Positions 1 to 13,442 of a stretch of DNA of 64,000 nucleotides are shown one piece after another. The notes under the pieces are model-generated. The model saw only the letters and a program-made list of their open reading frames with translations. It made no database searches and was not told the origin of the DNA. The position numbers were made by a program, and so were the translations under genes. The stretch comes from Calycina herbarum (taxonomy: Eukaryota > Ascomycota > Leotiomycetes > Helotiales > Pezizellaceae), in NCBI GenBank assembly GCA_001414485.1, contig LLEY01000067.1, forward strand, positions 62,001-126,000. The letters are read 5' to 3'. How positions within the stretch are numbered: position 1 is the first letter of the stretch; each line of letters starts with the position of its first letter.

Positions 1-347
1 TTAAATAAGATAATAAGATTAATAACTAAAGTTAAGTACGAAGCTCCTATCTAATAGCAGATATACTAGTCTTATATAGAACCTTCGTTCCTAAGTATAT
101 CGCTTATATCGCTTATATCGCTCGCGTCGCTCGCGATTAAAGCAATTAAAGCAATATAAGCGATCACGTTATATAACCGTACGTGACTTCTAATAGTATT
201 ATAATAGTAATATTCTAAAACTCTTAAATACCTTTCGTATTACTAATTTCCTCCTATATTACTTTCTATTCCTAGATATTATATCTTATCCTATTAGAAC
301 GCTGTCTAGACTACTTACTACGTAACCGTGGTTCGTAATACTATTCC
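1..347 (-). repeat. Partial LTR, variant of the 11.2-18.4 kb Gypsy family, reversed
   Basis: The first 90 bases are the reverse complement of bases 11500-11570 of the LTR at 11229-11689, and the end near 300-347 is the reverse complement of that LTR's first 60 bases. The middle differs and holds a 9-bp tandem run (cgcttatat twice, then cgctcgcgt variants, 108-135). The left edge of the window cuts the LTR. After 347 the sequence continues as the reverse of what precedes the right LTR at 17917, which fixes the boundary. Confidence 0.7.
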
Positions 348-3300
348 CTTCTTAGACTAGCGTATCTGCACGCTTAAGTACAGCCTAAGAAAATATCGTT
401 AAGAGGCTAGCGGACTCTCTAGTTCCTATTATATCGTTAACACCTCTTCTAAAGAATAAGCTTAAATAATATAGAACTCTTAACACCTTCTATATTAAAC
501 GTATAAGACGTGAAATAATTCCCTATACTTGTTATATAAATACGAAAACCAGTCGTCGATGTATTAGTATTCCTAGTAGTTCTAAGTGCTTTAAATATAC
601 TAGGAAGAGCAAATCTTATAATATTAAGGTATAAAACTAAATACTCTTACTTTTCAAGTAGGAATCTATTAATACCTAGAAGCGGCGGTTATAGTAGAAG
701 GAGAAGATAGCTTATAAGGTTTAAGAAGAAGCTATATAGAAAATCCTTCGCTTATAGAAATAATAACGCTTCCTTACTAAGCAGGAGTAAGAGATACTCT
801 ATCGTAGTCTTGCTAACCTATAAGAGCTTAATAAAGCTAAAGAAAAAGAAAGAGTAGATAAGAAGAAAGAATAGAGAGAGTTAGAGATTACCTAGCTAGT
901 AGCTCCTCCTTCTTCTAGTAACTCTGCTTTTGTTATTAAACTGTCTCTTAATTCAGCTTTTCTTAAGACCTTCTCTTCTAACTATAAGATATAGGTAACC
1001 CTAGGTTTTAGTAGTAAAACTTCTAAAGTTCCTTTAAGTAATAGTTAAGATTACTTTCTAGCTTCTAAGTGTTTTCTAAGTATAAGTAATCTAACTATTT
1101 AATTAAATACTTAACTTATTCTCTAATAAGTTTATAGTTAAGAATCCTCTTAACTTTATACTCAGCGTTTAGGTTTACTAGTTAAATTTCTATAAGTAGT
1201 ACTTGTTCAAGCAGGGATATATAGAATACTAGATAGATATTTATTATCTATAATAGTATTAATTTATAATTTAAAGATCCTCTAACCTATTTAATTTTAA
1301 ATAGTCTAAGTTTTTTATAATCTAGTTTATTACTTAGTCTTTTCGTATTAATATTTTTTTATACTAAGTAGACTTTATCTCTCTCTTTTAGTATTAGCTC
1401 TTAACTACGTCGTTTATTATAGTAGTATATATTTCTTTTAGTAATAAACTATAAGTCTTTTATAAGTTTTTTATATAACTCTTTAATTTTTAAGACCTAA
1501 ATATAAGTAAGTTAATTATCGATAGTTATAAATAGTAGTTCTTAATATACTAATAATTTATATCTATAATTAGTATAGAATAGTATAATAAATATTATTT
1601 CTATTACTAAACTATTATAGGTAAATTATACTAAAGGCAGTAGTTCTACCTAGTTGTTTTATTAGTAGTTTATATAATAATAAAGATATATTTTAACTAC
1701 TTAATTTATCTATTCGTTTCCTTTATTTATTTAAGAGTAAAAAGCTATAGAAAGCTTCCTTTTTATACCTAATTATTCTATAAGAGTAACTTAAAATTTT
1801 AAGATAAAGAGCTTATCTCTATCTAAGAGTATTTCTTTAAATAGTTTATATCTTAAGACTATTTTCTTAAGGAATACAAATACTAATTCCTTAGCTATAC
1901 TTAACTTTATATATACTATTAGAATTATATACTTTATAAGTTGTTCTATAATAACTAGGATCGTGTTATATTTAACTCCTATTATTAGGTCTTTAAATTT
2001 TAGTAATTTAATAATAAAATCTATAGATATTAATTTCTAAGGTAATTATAGTATTAGAGTAGTATTTATCTATCTATAAGAAGTATAGTAGAAAGCCTTA
2101 TTCCTAGTATAGATATTATATTCTACTATTACTTTCTTAACTATCGTAGATAACTAATTAATATAGTAGTATTATCTTATCTACTAGAGAGTTCTACGAA
2201 TTCCCTAGTAGCTATAAGCGAGCGTAGTATAGTATTCTTATACGAACTCTTTTATATACGAGCTAGGAACCTATAGTTTCCCTTTTATATACTAGTTATA
2301 ACCTTCGTAAATACTTTAAATTTTGTCTATCTAGATATTATTTATTATTACTATTTTATATATAATAGATACTAAGTCGTTGTTTTTATTATATTTTAAT
2401 ATTACTATATCAACGTATTTTTTGTTTTTCTTATAGCCTGGTTTTTAGCTTAGAGCATTAGCTTAAGTGTTACTTGTTCTACTAATATATTAAATAATTA
2501 TCTTAAATCCGACTAAAGTTTTAGACTACCTAGCTAGGTGTCTAGTAATAAGTTTCTTAGTTATAATAAACGTCTTTAGATTTAGATAATTAGTAAGCAC
2601 TGTTACTAGGTATAACGTACTCTAGAGGTAAATCCTCTATTTTTTAAGAGCTAGAATAATAGCTATTAGTTCCTTATTATAAATGCTATAGTTCTATTAT
2701 ACTATATTAAAAGTTTTCGAGAAATATACTATAGATATAAGTTTTCCTTTCTTATTTAGTTATAGATATATAGTGTCTACTACTATGTCTAAGGCGTCTA
2801 TTTCTATTATACTTGGTTTTTTATAATTAAAATTATATAAGATAGGTTTTATTATAAACCGTTCTTTGATTTCCTAGAAGGTCTTTTTAGCCTTCTTATC
2901 CTAGATAAAAGCTATAGCTTTTCTAGTTAGTATTAACATAGGTTTTATAATCTTTATATAGTCTTTAAAAAATAGTTAATAGAAATTAGCAAATCCTAGG
3001 AAGGATTATATATCTTTAACGTTTTTTAGTAATTCCTATTTAATAATTATATAGATCTTTTCTAGATCTATTTCTATTTTTCCTAGACTAAATACTTATC
3101 TAAGAAAGAGAGTTCTTTTAACTTTAAACTTATATTTTAAGAGTTTTAGATAAGAGTCTACTTTAGTAAGTCTTTATAAGACTTCCTTTATATAGCTCTT
3201 ATATTCTTCTAGATTTTCTAAGAAGATTAATATATTATCTAGGTAATATATAACAGTTATACCTAGAAAATCTTCTAGAATACTATTATTCTATCTCTAA

Positions 3301-4127
3301 TAAGTAGTTAGTATATTAGTTAAACTAAAAGACATTACTATATACTTATAGAGTTCTAATAGTAAGATAAACGTAGTCTTCTATTTATAGCCTATCTTAA
3401 TCCTAATTAATCTATAGGCGTTCTATTAATCTAGTTTTATAAATTTCTTTACTTAGCCTAACTTATTCTATAAATACTAGCTAGTTAGTAATAGATAAGC
3501 GTTCTTAATTATTATATTATTTAATTCTTTATAATTAATATATACTCGTTTATTTAGATCGTTCTTTTTCTTAATAATAAGTATATTTAAAGAGATAAGC
3601 GATTTAGATTTCTAAATATATCTCTTCTTAATTCCTTATTAGATATAACTTTCTAATAAAGTTAAGTTATTCTAGTTATATAGTTAAAGCTTCTACTTTC
3701 TAAAGTTATAACTCTCTATTAATTTAATCTTATAATCCTATAGCTAATATTTAAGAAGAGTATATATATCTTCTAAGTTTTTAAATAATTTCGTAAATTC
3801 TCTATACTATATAGGTATTTCGTTATTAGCTTTCTTACTAACCTGTAGAGGACTCTAGGCAAGGTGTTCTAGTACTTTAGAAGAGGTAATACTAACCTCG
3901 TTCTAGCCTTGAAGTTATAAACGTAAACCTACGTATTTATATTAACTAAAGGTTATTATTCTAGCTTTTTAATTAATTTCTAGATTATATTCTTAAATCT
4001 ATAATATACTAAGTATTACTTCCTTACTCCCTATTTTAATAATATCGAATTATATATCTAAATAGTATTCTTTAATATTAAATTTTACTAGAATAGTTTA
4101 CTAATTAATAATTCTATTTTAGTATAA
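348..4127 (-). mobile_element. Gypsy-type retrotransposon interior, RIP-degraded, reversed and truncated
   Basis: This is the reverse-strand relative of the interior of the 11229-18376 element; for example 3830-3960 matches the reverse complement of 14440-14580. On the minus strand a reverse-transcriptase Y-L-D-N motif is visible at 3248-3234, where Y-x-D-D is expected. Stops saturate all frames through CpA/TpG to TpA change. The gag end is missing: the sequence stops at the pogo terminus at 4128. Confidence 0.75.
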
Positions 4128-4578
4128 CGTGGTTTATCAGAACCTGGCGTATATTAGAACCTGGCGTACTTTTCCTATCTTCTCTACTTTATTATTTTAA
4201 CACACGTTATCTTAATAACTACTAATAGAAATTTAAACTTAAGAAGCTTAAATTATCTTAGCTATCGAGGCTATCCGATTATTTAAAAAGCTTAGTTATT
4301 AGACTACTATAAAAATCTACAAAGTCTCTGAAACTAGCCTTCGCCGTAGAATAAACAGCGAACTTCCTCTCCTAGAACGACGGCTAGCAAATATTAAATT
4401 AACTTAACTTAAGAAGGAAGTAATTCTTTAGAATATACTTAACTTAGATTTTAGAAGGTTTATACCCCGGCTAGCTAGTATAGAAGATATAGCAAATTAT
4501 ATCCTCGAATCGCGGGGAGAGAAACGCGTTAGTAAGCTTTAGATATATCGATTTATATAACGATAACTAGAGTTAAAG
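4128..4578 (+). mobile_element. Truncated pogo/Fot1-like DNA transposon (P3)
   Basis: It begins with ACGTGGTTT after a TA, then two 17-bp units with core AGAACCTGGCGTA at 4137-4153 and 4154-4170. On the plus strand from about 4245 the degraded translation shows the N-terminal helix-turn-helix part of a Fot1/pogo transposase, for example S-E-T-S-L-R-R-R-I-N near 4327 and a second DNA-binding half ending in K-L-(stop)-I-Y-R-F-I near 4550. The element is cut at 4578 by the neighbouring Gypsy LTR; no DDE catalytic half or right terminus is present. Confidence 0.75.
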
Positions 4579-4820
4579 TGTCAGAGCTTATAGCAAGTGC
4601 TAATAAATTAAACTACAGAGGCTGTTTATATATAAGAAGATTCTATTATCCTTTCTAAGCTAGAGTCCTTGCTAACTTATATACTTAGTTAGCTCTTTCT
4701 AGAGGGTTCTACTAAGAGTACTCTCGAAGGTTCTATTACGTCTATGCGTTGCTAAGCGAGGTTACGTAAATACGTCGCTAGAGTACTCCGAGACTTATTC
4801 TACAGGTGTAACCCTTGATA
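4579..4820 (-). repeat. 3' LTR of L2
   Basis: 242 bp. It starts TGTCAGAGC and ends CCTTGATA, close to the expected TG...CA termini after one C-to-T change. The same 242-bp sequence recurs at 9858-10099 and as a solo copy at 19121-19362. Confidence 0.85.
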
Positions 4821-7800
4821 TTACCCCTCTTCCTACTCTTGAAGGTAGGTGTCTAGGGCTACTGTGTCCTCTAACTTAGTAGCAGGTTCCTATGTTAGGT
4901 TTACGTATTCTGTCTATTTAATCTTATACTTAAGTCGAGTACGAGAGCCTTTCCCTAAGAGCTTCTTTTACTATTAACCTAGTATTCTTTTAACTTACTA
5001 TTCTATAGTATCGTCTACTAATATTATAGGTAGTTGATTATCGTCTATAATTTAACTAGGCAGCGGGTCTGTAGCTGCTAGCCTTAATAAGTCTATATTA
5101 AAGACATTATAGATACTAGGCAGGGTGTCTAGCCTATATATAGACGGGCTAATAACCTCGATAACTGTGAACTTAGCGGATCGAGTGTCTAGTTTCTTAC
5201 TAGCTCTGTCTATCTATATATTCCGTAAGCTTAAGTAAACCTTGTTTCTAACCTTATACATAGGAGCGATATTCTATAAACGATTTACTTAAGTCTCTTA
5301 GTCTTATTATACTCTTACTATTAATAATTATGTCTATTCTATAATAGCCTTAATCTTTGCTACTATTGCTTCGCTCTTTTAAATTAGTGTTTTTGTGTTT
5401 ATAGGTACTACGACGTCTGTTAATAGGTCGATAGTCTATAACAGATAGCCGTGGCTAAGTTAGAAGAGGCTTATACCCGTTGATATTAAATCCCGTCTAT
5501 TAAAAGCTAACTATACTACTAGCAGCTAGTCGGCCTAGTTGTTCTAAGCTATATTAATCCACTGCTATAGAAGCGTCTCGACTTCAGCATTTGCCTATTC
5601 TGTTAACTCGTTAGTTTGTAGATAGAAGACTATAGAGATCCGTCGTTTAATCTATAAGAAGTTATAAAGCGTCTTCTATACTTGTCTAATAAATTACAGG
5701 CTCTTATTAGATACTATTACTCTTAGTAGTCTATGTAAGCTATAGTATATAGTAATAAATAAGCGAGCAAATTCCTCTGATAATATAGTCGAGTTATAGG
5801 CTATAAGGAGCACCCCTTTGCCTAAACGGTCTATGAACACTGCTATTATATTAGAGCCTTTACTTATAAATAGTAGTCTAATAAAGTCGATAGAGATCTC
5901 CTGCTATTACTGCTTAGGAATTAGTAAGAGACAAAGTAGGCCTTGTTTACGATCTCTCTAGACCTTAGTACGTCTATAAACTCTATAGTTATAGATAAAC
6001 TGCTTAACTATAGTCTATAGGTTTAGCTAGAAGAACTCTCTTAAGACTATTATAATTGTCTCGTTCTTGCTAGGATAGCCTATAAGTGTAGAATTATAGA
6101 GTTCTTATATAATTATAGTCTATAGCAGCTTATAGTCGGGGACCTATAGTCTACTCCTAAACTGTAAATCACCGTTCTTATTAACTAAGTAGTTAGAGAT
6201 AGAGACTTTAACTAGAGAAGCGAGGTCTGCTAGAAACACTCTATCTCCTTAGTAGATAGTGTTTATAAGACGTCTAAAGTCCTTGTTCTATACCTTTCCC
6301 TCTTTCTAGAGGTTCTATAGTTAGTCTATAAACGCTTACTACGTCGCTACGTTGCTTACTTAATTCCTCTCGTTTATTAACACTAGTGCTAGCTATATAG
6401 TATTTCCTTGAATTATTCTATCTAGAATTAATTATACTATTCTATAATTAAGGTGTTTATCTTCCTCCTCTAAGAGGTCCTAGTCCCTCCTTGTTAATAT
6501 ATCTAGTAGTCCTCTCTCTTTGCCTAGACGGTATTAGATTATTAAGTTAAACTTACTAAGTATTAACTACTACCGCATTTGTCTTTTAGATAGTTTATAG
6601 ACTGTTATAAAGTACTTAAGATTCTTATAATTCGTAAGTACTATAAACTGCCTAATACTTTTTAACTCTGCTTCCTATTTCTTAAGATAACGAATAATAG
6701 CTAATAACTTTTTATTATATATTAGGTAATTATATTCAGTAGATACGTGTTTCTTTAAAAAGAAGGCTACGAGCTATAAGACGCTATTCTTTACTTAAGA
6801 GAGTACGCCTCCTAAGTAATATCTAGAGAAGTCTGTCTCTAAGACCGTCTCGTGATCTAGGTTAAACTAAGCTAGTACTAGGGCCTTTATAAAGGCCTGC
6901 TTTAACTATTCGAAGGCTCTATTTACTTCGTCTGTCTATTAGAAGGATATATCCTTTTTAACAAGTCTATAGAAAGGAGCTATAATCTGTAAAAAGTCTT
7001 TAATAAACCGTCGATAGAAATTTATAAATCCTAGGAAGCTAAGAACGCCTTTTACTGTTATTAGTGCTTTCTAATCTATAATAGCCTATATTTTAGCTAG
7101 GTCTATCTATAAACCTTTCTCTACTTCTATAATAAACCTAAGATACTTTATAGACTATACTTTAAATTCGTACTTATTAATATTAAGCTATAGCCTAGTA
7201 TCTTAAAGCCTTTATATTACTTTATAAACATGCTTACGATACTGGTTATAAGTGCTATCTATAAAGACTAAGACATCGTCGATATATACTAAGACAAAGT
7301 CGTCTAAGAACTCTTAAAGTATATAATTAATATACTACTAGAAAGTGCTAGAAGTATTTATAAGCCTAAAAGAGGTAATAAGCTATTTAAAAAGCCTAAA
7401 GCGTATCTAGAAAGCCGTTTTCTACTCGTCTCTCTCCTTAAGTCGTATTTTATAAAACATAGTAATAATATCTATTTTTATAAACTACTTTGCTTTTCTA
7501 ATCTAGTTAAGTATCTCTTAGATTAAGGGTAATAGATAGCGGTCCTTATAGGTTAACTTATTTAGTACCCGGTAGTTATAATAGAACCGTAGGCTCCCTC
7601 CTAGCTTCTATATAAAGAGTACTAGCGTAGCTGCTAGAGAGTTGCTTACTCGAATGAATTCCTTGTCTAGTAGCTCTATTAGGGTTTTATAGAGTACTAA
7701 TAGCTCGTTCTATAACATATTATAGAGTAGCCTTTATAGGACTGTCTTCTTAGATCCGCTGTCTATTTATAAAAGCTTAATACTATAATTAATTCCTTAT

Positions 7801-9603
7801 TAGTATACTAGTAACTTATTTACTTCTTTTCTATTAAAAGCTAGGTAGAATTCTAGACTAATCTAGCTAGGCAGCTTTGTCTACGGGTTTATATACTTCT
7901 TCTCTATTAACGCTTTACTAATATCTACGAGGCTAGCTAAGAAAACTTATAGCTTACGTTTACGATCTATAAGAAAGTAGAAGACGGCTATGCTTACTTA
8001 CTTATAGGAGTAAGACTTTTCTAGCTTACTATAAACTTCTAACCTAGAGTCTTAGAAGAGTAAGTATCCCTTAGTAGTGTTAAGTAAAGCTCGCTCTTTT
8101 CTTAACTAAGATTTTCTTAGAATTATTTCATAGCTCTCGATCTTAGAGACTACGTAAGTATAAACCCGTTTCTACTAGTAGCCTCTAATATCTATACTAA
8201 AAAATACTACTTAGGATATAGTATCCTCTAATACTTCTTCTACTAACTATAAATGCCTTAGTATAATTTGTATATAAGAGAGTTAATAACAACAGATAAA
8301 ATAGTCTAAAACAATTCTATAGACTAAATACCTTAAATCTACTAAGGCTTATAAAGTAGCTACTCTATTTACTAAAGCCGATATAAGAAGAGGTTTTTCG
8401 TTTATATATTTCTACTTAAAATATCTCTAAGTGTCTATTACTAACAACTCCCTTCGTTGCCTCTGCCTACGCTTTCTAATAAGAGCTACTAGTTTCCGAA
8501 TCCGAGGAGATATTACCTTCTTCTTCTTCTAATTCTAGCGCTACCTCCTTAACCTCTGCCTTCTGTTTACAGACCGAATCCGCTGTTATAGGTTACCTTA
8601 GTAGTCTATATAGACATTCTTAAACAAAATAACTAGTAGCTCCGTAGCGAAGACAGTGACTAGTACAGGCACAGTTACTTCGTTCTTCCTAGGACGTCTA
8701 TTTAGCACGCTTAGTACTAGTTATTAAGACTTTAGTAGGTGCCGGTTCCTAATCTATGCTCTCTATAGATGCCTTATAAGTAACTTTCAGTCTATTAGCG
8801 ATATTACCGCTCGTTACCTGCTATATAGTATCCGTCGAGCGTTTCTAAGAGGTCCGTGGTGTTTCTAGGAGAGTCTAGGCCTTAGATCTTAATATTCGAG
8901 CTTTATAAGCTCTTAAGCGGTCGTCTATTTCTTTAATAATAGAGTAGTAAGACTCGAAGTTAGGTTAAGAAGGAACTGTAATCATCGTCTTAACTAACTC
9001 GTTGCTAAGGATTCGGTTAAGAGACACCTTCTTTATATTATCTAGCTAAGATCCTCCTCTAGACTCTATAAGCAGGGCTTGCTATTCTATAAAGACCTCT
9101 AGAAATGGTCTTAAGCCCTAGTAGAAGGATTCTAGCTTTCGTTACACTCTTTCCTTAGCTTATAGGTCTTTAAATATAAACTCTACTCGATCTAAGAAAT
9201 CACTACTATTAGCTAGCTCTAGCTTGCCCTGTTCCCGTACCTATGCTTCTATTCTACAGAGCGCCTTGTCTTATAGGGATCTGTTAAGTACTTAAAACTT
9301 AACGTATTTAGTATATCTATAGTAGTCGACTTCGATTTTAGCTCGTGCTTGTTATAACTAAGCTTCTAGCTTGTCTAAGTCTCTATAGAATTCTAGTAGT
9401 AGAGGAAGAGATTTCCTAGGTTTATTATCGTTATAGACTATCTATAAGCGAGCTTCCTTATCCTTCTTTTACTTGTTTATAATCCGTAGACGATCGTTCT
9501 CTTAGGTAGATATTAACTGATTCTACTGCTCTTAAACATACTATAGGAACTAGGCGGGTAGCTGATTTAGTATACCGCCTTCTTATAGTTCTCCTATTAT
9601 CTG

Positions 9604-9837
9604 TAAGTTCTATAAATGCCGTGAAATAGCTCGTAAGTTCTAGTATTGCCGTAAAGGCTCGATGTGTTCTAGTGTTGCTAAAATAGCCCGATGTGTTCTA
9701 GTATTACTATAAAGGCCTGATATGTTCTAGTATTACTAAAATAGCCCGATGTATTCTAATATTACTATAAAGGCCCGTTATGTTCTAGTATTACTAAAAT
9801 AGCCTAATATATTCCAGTGTTACTATAAAGGTCCGTT
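9604..9837. repeat. 29-bp tandem repeat, eight units in alternating types
   Basis: Eight units of about 29 bp built on TGTTCTAGTATTACTA. Units alternate between endings AAAATAGCCCGA and ATAAAGGCCCGA, so the true period is about 58 bp, four times. The array sits just inside the 5' LTR of the minus-strand element L2, in its leader region. Confidence 0.85.
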
Positions 9838-9857
9838 GTTTTTTAAATAGAATCTAA

Positions 9858-10099
9858 TATTAAGGCTTATAGCAAGTGCTAATAAATTAAACTATAGAGG
9901 CTGTCTATATATAAGAAGATTCTATTGTCCTTTCTAAGCCAGAGTTCTTACTAACTTATATACTTAGTTAGCTCTTTCTAGAGGGTTCTACTAAGAGTAC
10001 TCTCGAAGGTTCTGTCACGTCTATACGTTGCTAAGCAAGGCTACGTAAATACGTCGCTAGAGTACTCTAAGACTTACTCTACAGATATAACTCTTAATA
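9858..10099 (-). repeat. 5' LTR of L2
   Basis: 242 bp, direct repeat of 4579-4820 with scattered C-to-T and G-to-A differences. The terminal bases read TATTAAGGC and CTCTTAATA, the RIP-altered forms of the other copy's ends. Confidence 0.85.
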
Positions 10100-11228
10100 T
10101 AACCTATAAGATACTAAAGCTACGGCCTTTAGTACCTCTCTTTATAAGATTGATTACTTAATAGAAAAAAAGCTTATAGATTAAAAAGACGACTTATAGG
10201 TCTAAGAAAGCCTCTCTAGAGCCTACTAGGATCTTATAGACGTTTTCTCTAAAGCTGTGTCTAATACTCTTCTCCCTCGTCGCTTATACGACTATAAGAT
10301 CGAACTTACAGACGGGAACGTAGACGACTTGTCCTATAGCCCTCTCCGCTACTAGTTAATAGACAAGCTCCGAGCTGTAAAATAATACCTTATTAAGAAC
10401 CTTTATAAAGGTTTTATTAAAGCTAGCTAAGCCCTGTTTACAGCCTTGATTCTCTTTATTAAGAAGTCTAATAGCTCTCTACAGTTCTATATTAATTACT
10501 ATAAGCTGAATAACCTGACTTATAAGGACTAGTATTCTCTTCTATTAATCGACGAAACTCTTACTCGTCTAGGTAAGGCTTATATCTTTATAAAGCTAGA
10601 TATATAATAAGCTTTTTACTAGATTTGGATTAACTCTAAGTCTAAGGAACTAATAACATTCTAGACCTATTATAGAGCTTATAAGTGTAAAGTTATACCT
10701 TTTAGACTAACTAACAGACTTATAATATATTAACGGTTTATAAACAACGTACTCTTTAACTATTTAGACGACTTTTATACTACTTACTTTAACGATATTC
10801 TTATTTACTCTAAGAACGAGCTAGACTATTAGGAACATGTCTATAAGGTCCTTTTACAGCTTCGTAAAGCTAGCTTATAGGCTAATATTAAGAAATCTAA
10901 GTTTAACGTTACTTATATAAAGTACCTAGGCTTCTACGTAAGTACTAATAGAATTAAAGTAGACTTAGAAAAGATAGAAATAATCTATAACTAAGAACAC
11001 TCTATTACAGTCTATAGTATTCAGTCCTTGCTTAGCTTTTATAACTTCTACTAGAAGTTTATTCTTAACTATAGACAAGTCGTACGTCTATTAACAGCTC
11101 TAACTTATAAAGACTAGCTATTTTAGTAGATACCTACTTATTAGAACGCCTTCTCTAAGCTAAAGGCCTAGCTTATTAATATACCTCTTCTTATATACTT
11201 TAATCTATAATACAAGTCTATAGTTAAG
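10100..11228 (+). mobile_element. Gypsy reverse-transcriptase fragment, plus strand
   Basis: Degraded plus-strand translation follows a Gypsy pol from the protease/RT junction through RT. A Y-F-N-D-I-L motif lies at 10785-10802 in the catalytic position, where Y-x-D-D is expected, so one aspartate codon reads N. Related sequence lies inside element F near 35.6-36.6 kb. It is cut on the left by L2 and on the right by the LTR at 11229, at the point where RNase H would begin. Confidence 0.75.
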
Positions 11229-11689
11229 TGTCACGAATCACGTGTTAGCACGTGACGAAGTGAAGTCTAGGCGACGCTCTAATAAGACGAGTACTATTAT
11301 AACTCTAGAAGGAAGAAAGGATTGGATATAGTAGGACATATAATCCTAGGATCTTATTACAGTTATATCACGTGACTCGGTTAGAAGCAGGTAGGTAATA
11401 GAGTCTAGTTTTAAGAAGCCCTGGAAATAGAGTTAAACTCTATCTTCAGGACTCCTACTAAGGAGGACTCTAATATAAACGAAGGTTCTATATAAGACTA
11501 GCACGTCTACTATTAGATAGTAGCTTCGTACTTAACTTTAGTTATTAATCTTATTATCTCGTTTAATATCTTTAATATAAGTAACGAGTTTACTTCTAAG
11601 TAAATAACCTAGTATATCTATACTTCTTACTTATATACTAACCTTCGAGACTTAGTTATCTTTGTTTAGTTTATTTAAGTTTCGTTATA
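11229..11689 (+). repeat. 5' LTR of element A
   Basis: It starts TGTCACGAATCACG and ends TTTCGTTATA (expected ...CA after RIP). It contains short inverted CACGTG-type motifs near its start. Its match at 17917-18376 is more heavily mutated at CpA/TpG. Confidence 0.85.
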
Positions 11690-13357
11690 CTTTAAGTACC
11701 TACTTAGAAGTTCAGTCGCTATAGCTCTAGCAACCCCCGCCGTAGTAGCTAGCCTGAATACTAGTTAAGTCAACGTCGTAAGAATATCTAGAAGTATAAC
11801 TAGAAGGACACCTGCTAGTATATAGTTAACTAAGAACGACGATAATATTAGTATACTAGACGCCTCCGAGCACTATAAAGTCGAAGTACTTAAATCTATT
11901 AAAGTTAAGATACTAGATATATATTATAAGAAGCGAAAAGAACTCGACTCGTTTCTTCTTTAGATAAATATCTATTTTAACTTTAACTCTAATAAGTTCG
12001 AAGATAATTATAATTTATAAACTATCTTTACTATTTCCTATCTTAGAGGATTAGTACTAGAATAGGCCTAGCTATACTTAGAGAACTTCTTTAAGAATAA
12101 GAATAAAGATAGAAAGATAGAATTAACTAAGATTATATTTAAATCTTAGAGAGGATTTAAGGCAACTATTAGAAAAGTCTTTAGAGACTTTAATATAATC
12201 TAAACAGCTATATATAAGCTTTTAGAATTATACTAGACTAGATTAGTAATAGATTATACTAATAAATTTTAACGTTATAGAACAAAGTTAGAATAGGATA
12301 CTATTACTCTTATAGAACTCTTCTATAGAGGATTAAAAGTATATATCTATAAGAAAATAGCTAAGTAGAATATATAGTTTTTAACTATTATAGATATAAT
12401 TAAAGAAGTTATCTAGTTAGATAACCGCCTATATGAATTTAGGAAGAGTAACCCTAGATATAAAGAAAAAAGTTATAAGATAGAGAAGTAGAAGCACTCT
12501 TATATTAATAAACATAGTAAGAAGGTAAACGCTATATAGAAAAGAACCTTTCTAAAGAAAGAAGGACTTTTCTAGAAGAAGTAAAATCGTTAATATAAGT
12601 AGAACTTATATTATAATTATAGCTTACTAGGTTATAGAGTAAATAAGTATAGTAAGAAGAAAGACTCTAAGAGAAAGAAATAAATTAATACTACTGTTTA
12701 ATAATAGGTAGCTTTAACTAATTATATTAAACTTATAGATAAGGAGCTTAAAGTATAAGAATATAGAACCTAGATTAAAAATAATAAAGGAATTAGTAGT
12801 ATATAAGATACTAATAATAATAGAGATCTACTACTTAAAGAATATTATAATATATAATTAGTAATAGAACCTAAGTAACCTCTTAAAGTAGAATATAAAT
12901 TACTACTATTAACTAGTTCTTCAGAGACATCGGACTTATCTTCTAGTTTAAAAAGAGAAATAAAAAATAAAGACTCTAAAGTTAGAGAAACTTAGGCTTT
13001 TCTTAAAACCTTTAAATAAGGAAATTAATAGGTATATATTAATAACTAGAAACTAGACTTCTAGAGTCCTTATATAATATAAGAAGTTAACTTAACTATC
13101 TTAATAATATATATAGTTATAAGTAATAACCCTAAAATAATAACTCTAGTTAGCTTAATTACTAGATAGAAAACTATTAAAGAGAAAGAACTAGAACAGA
13201 AATAATAACTAATTAAAAAACCTAGCTACTCTAAAGTAGAGAATATATAGAGAATATATAATATTTTAAATAAAATTAGTATATAGATATAATAAGTTCT
13301 AACAGGATTTAAGAGATAAATTAAAACCCTTTTCCTTAGAATACTATCTAAAGATAT

Positions 13358-13442
13358 TATACTAAATAGTTATTATAAGTTATATTTTCTAAATACTAGC
13401 CTATTATTTAGAAAATATAACTTATAATAACTATTTAGTATA
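13358..13442. repeat. Perfect 38-bp inverted repeat with 9-nt loop
   Basis: Bases 13358-13395 are the exact reverse complement of 13405-13442, with a 9-nt spacer (ctagcctat). The arms are almost pure A/T and carry no mismatches although the surrounding element is heavily mutated. Confidence 0.95.

Larger units (their letters stand above)
4579..10099 (-). mobile_element. Gypsy-type LTR retrotransposon with 242-bp LTRs (L2), RIP-degraded
   Basis: Direct repeats of 242 bp lie at 4579-4820 and 9858-10099. A purine-rich tract on the minus strand abuts the left LTR (4821-4845), and reverse transcriptase reads on the minus strand with Y-I-D-D-V-L near 7290-7266, so the element points left. The gag side lies at about 8400-9600. 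Stops are frequent and follow the RIP pattern. Five-base flanks (taaag and taacc) do not match and the neighbours on the two sides belong to different elements, so this copy may have been rearranged after insertion. Confidence 0.85.

Noticed and set aside
108..135. Possible satellite or CRISPR-like repeat (9-bp units)
   Set aside because: Only four short degenerate units inside an LTR; no spacer structure, and the genome is fungal.
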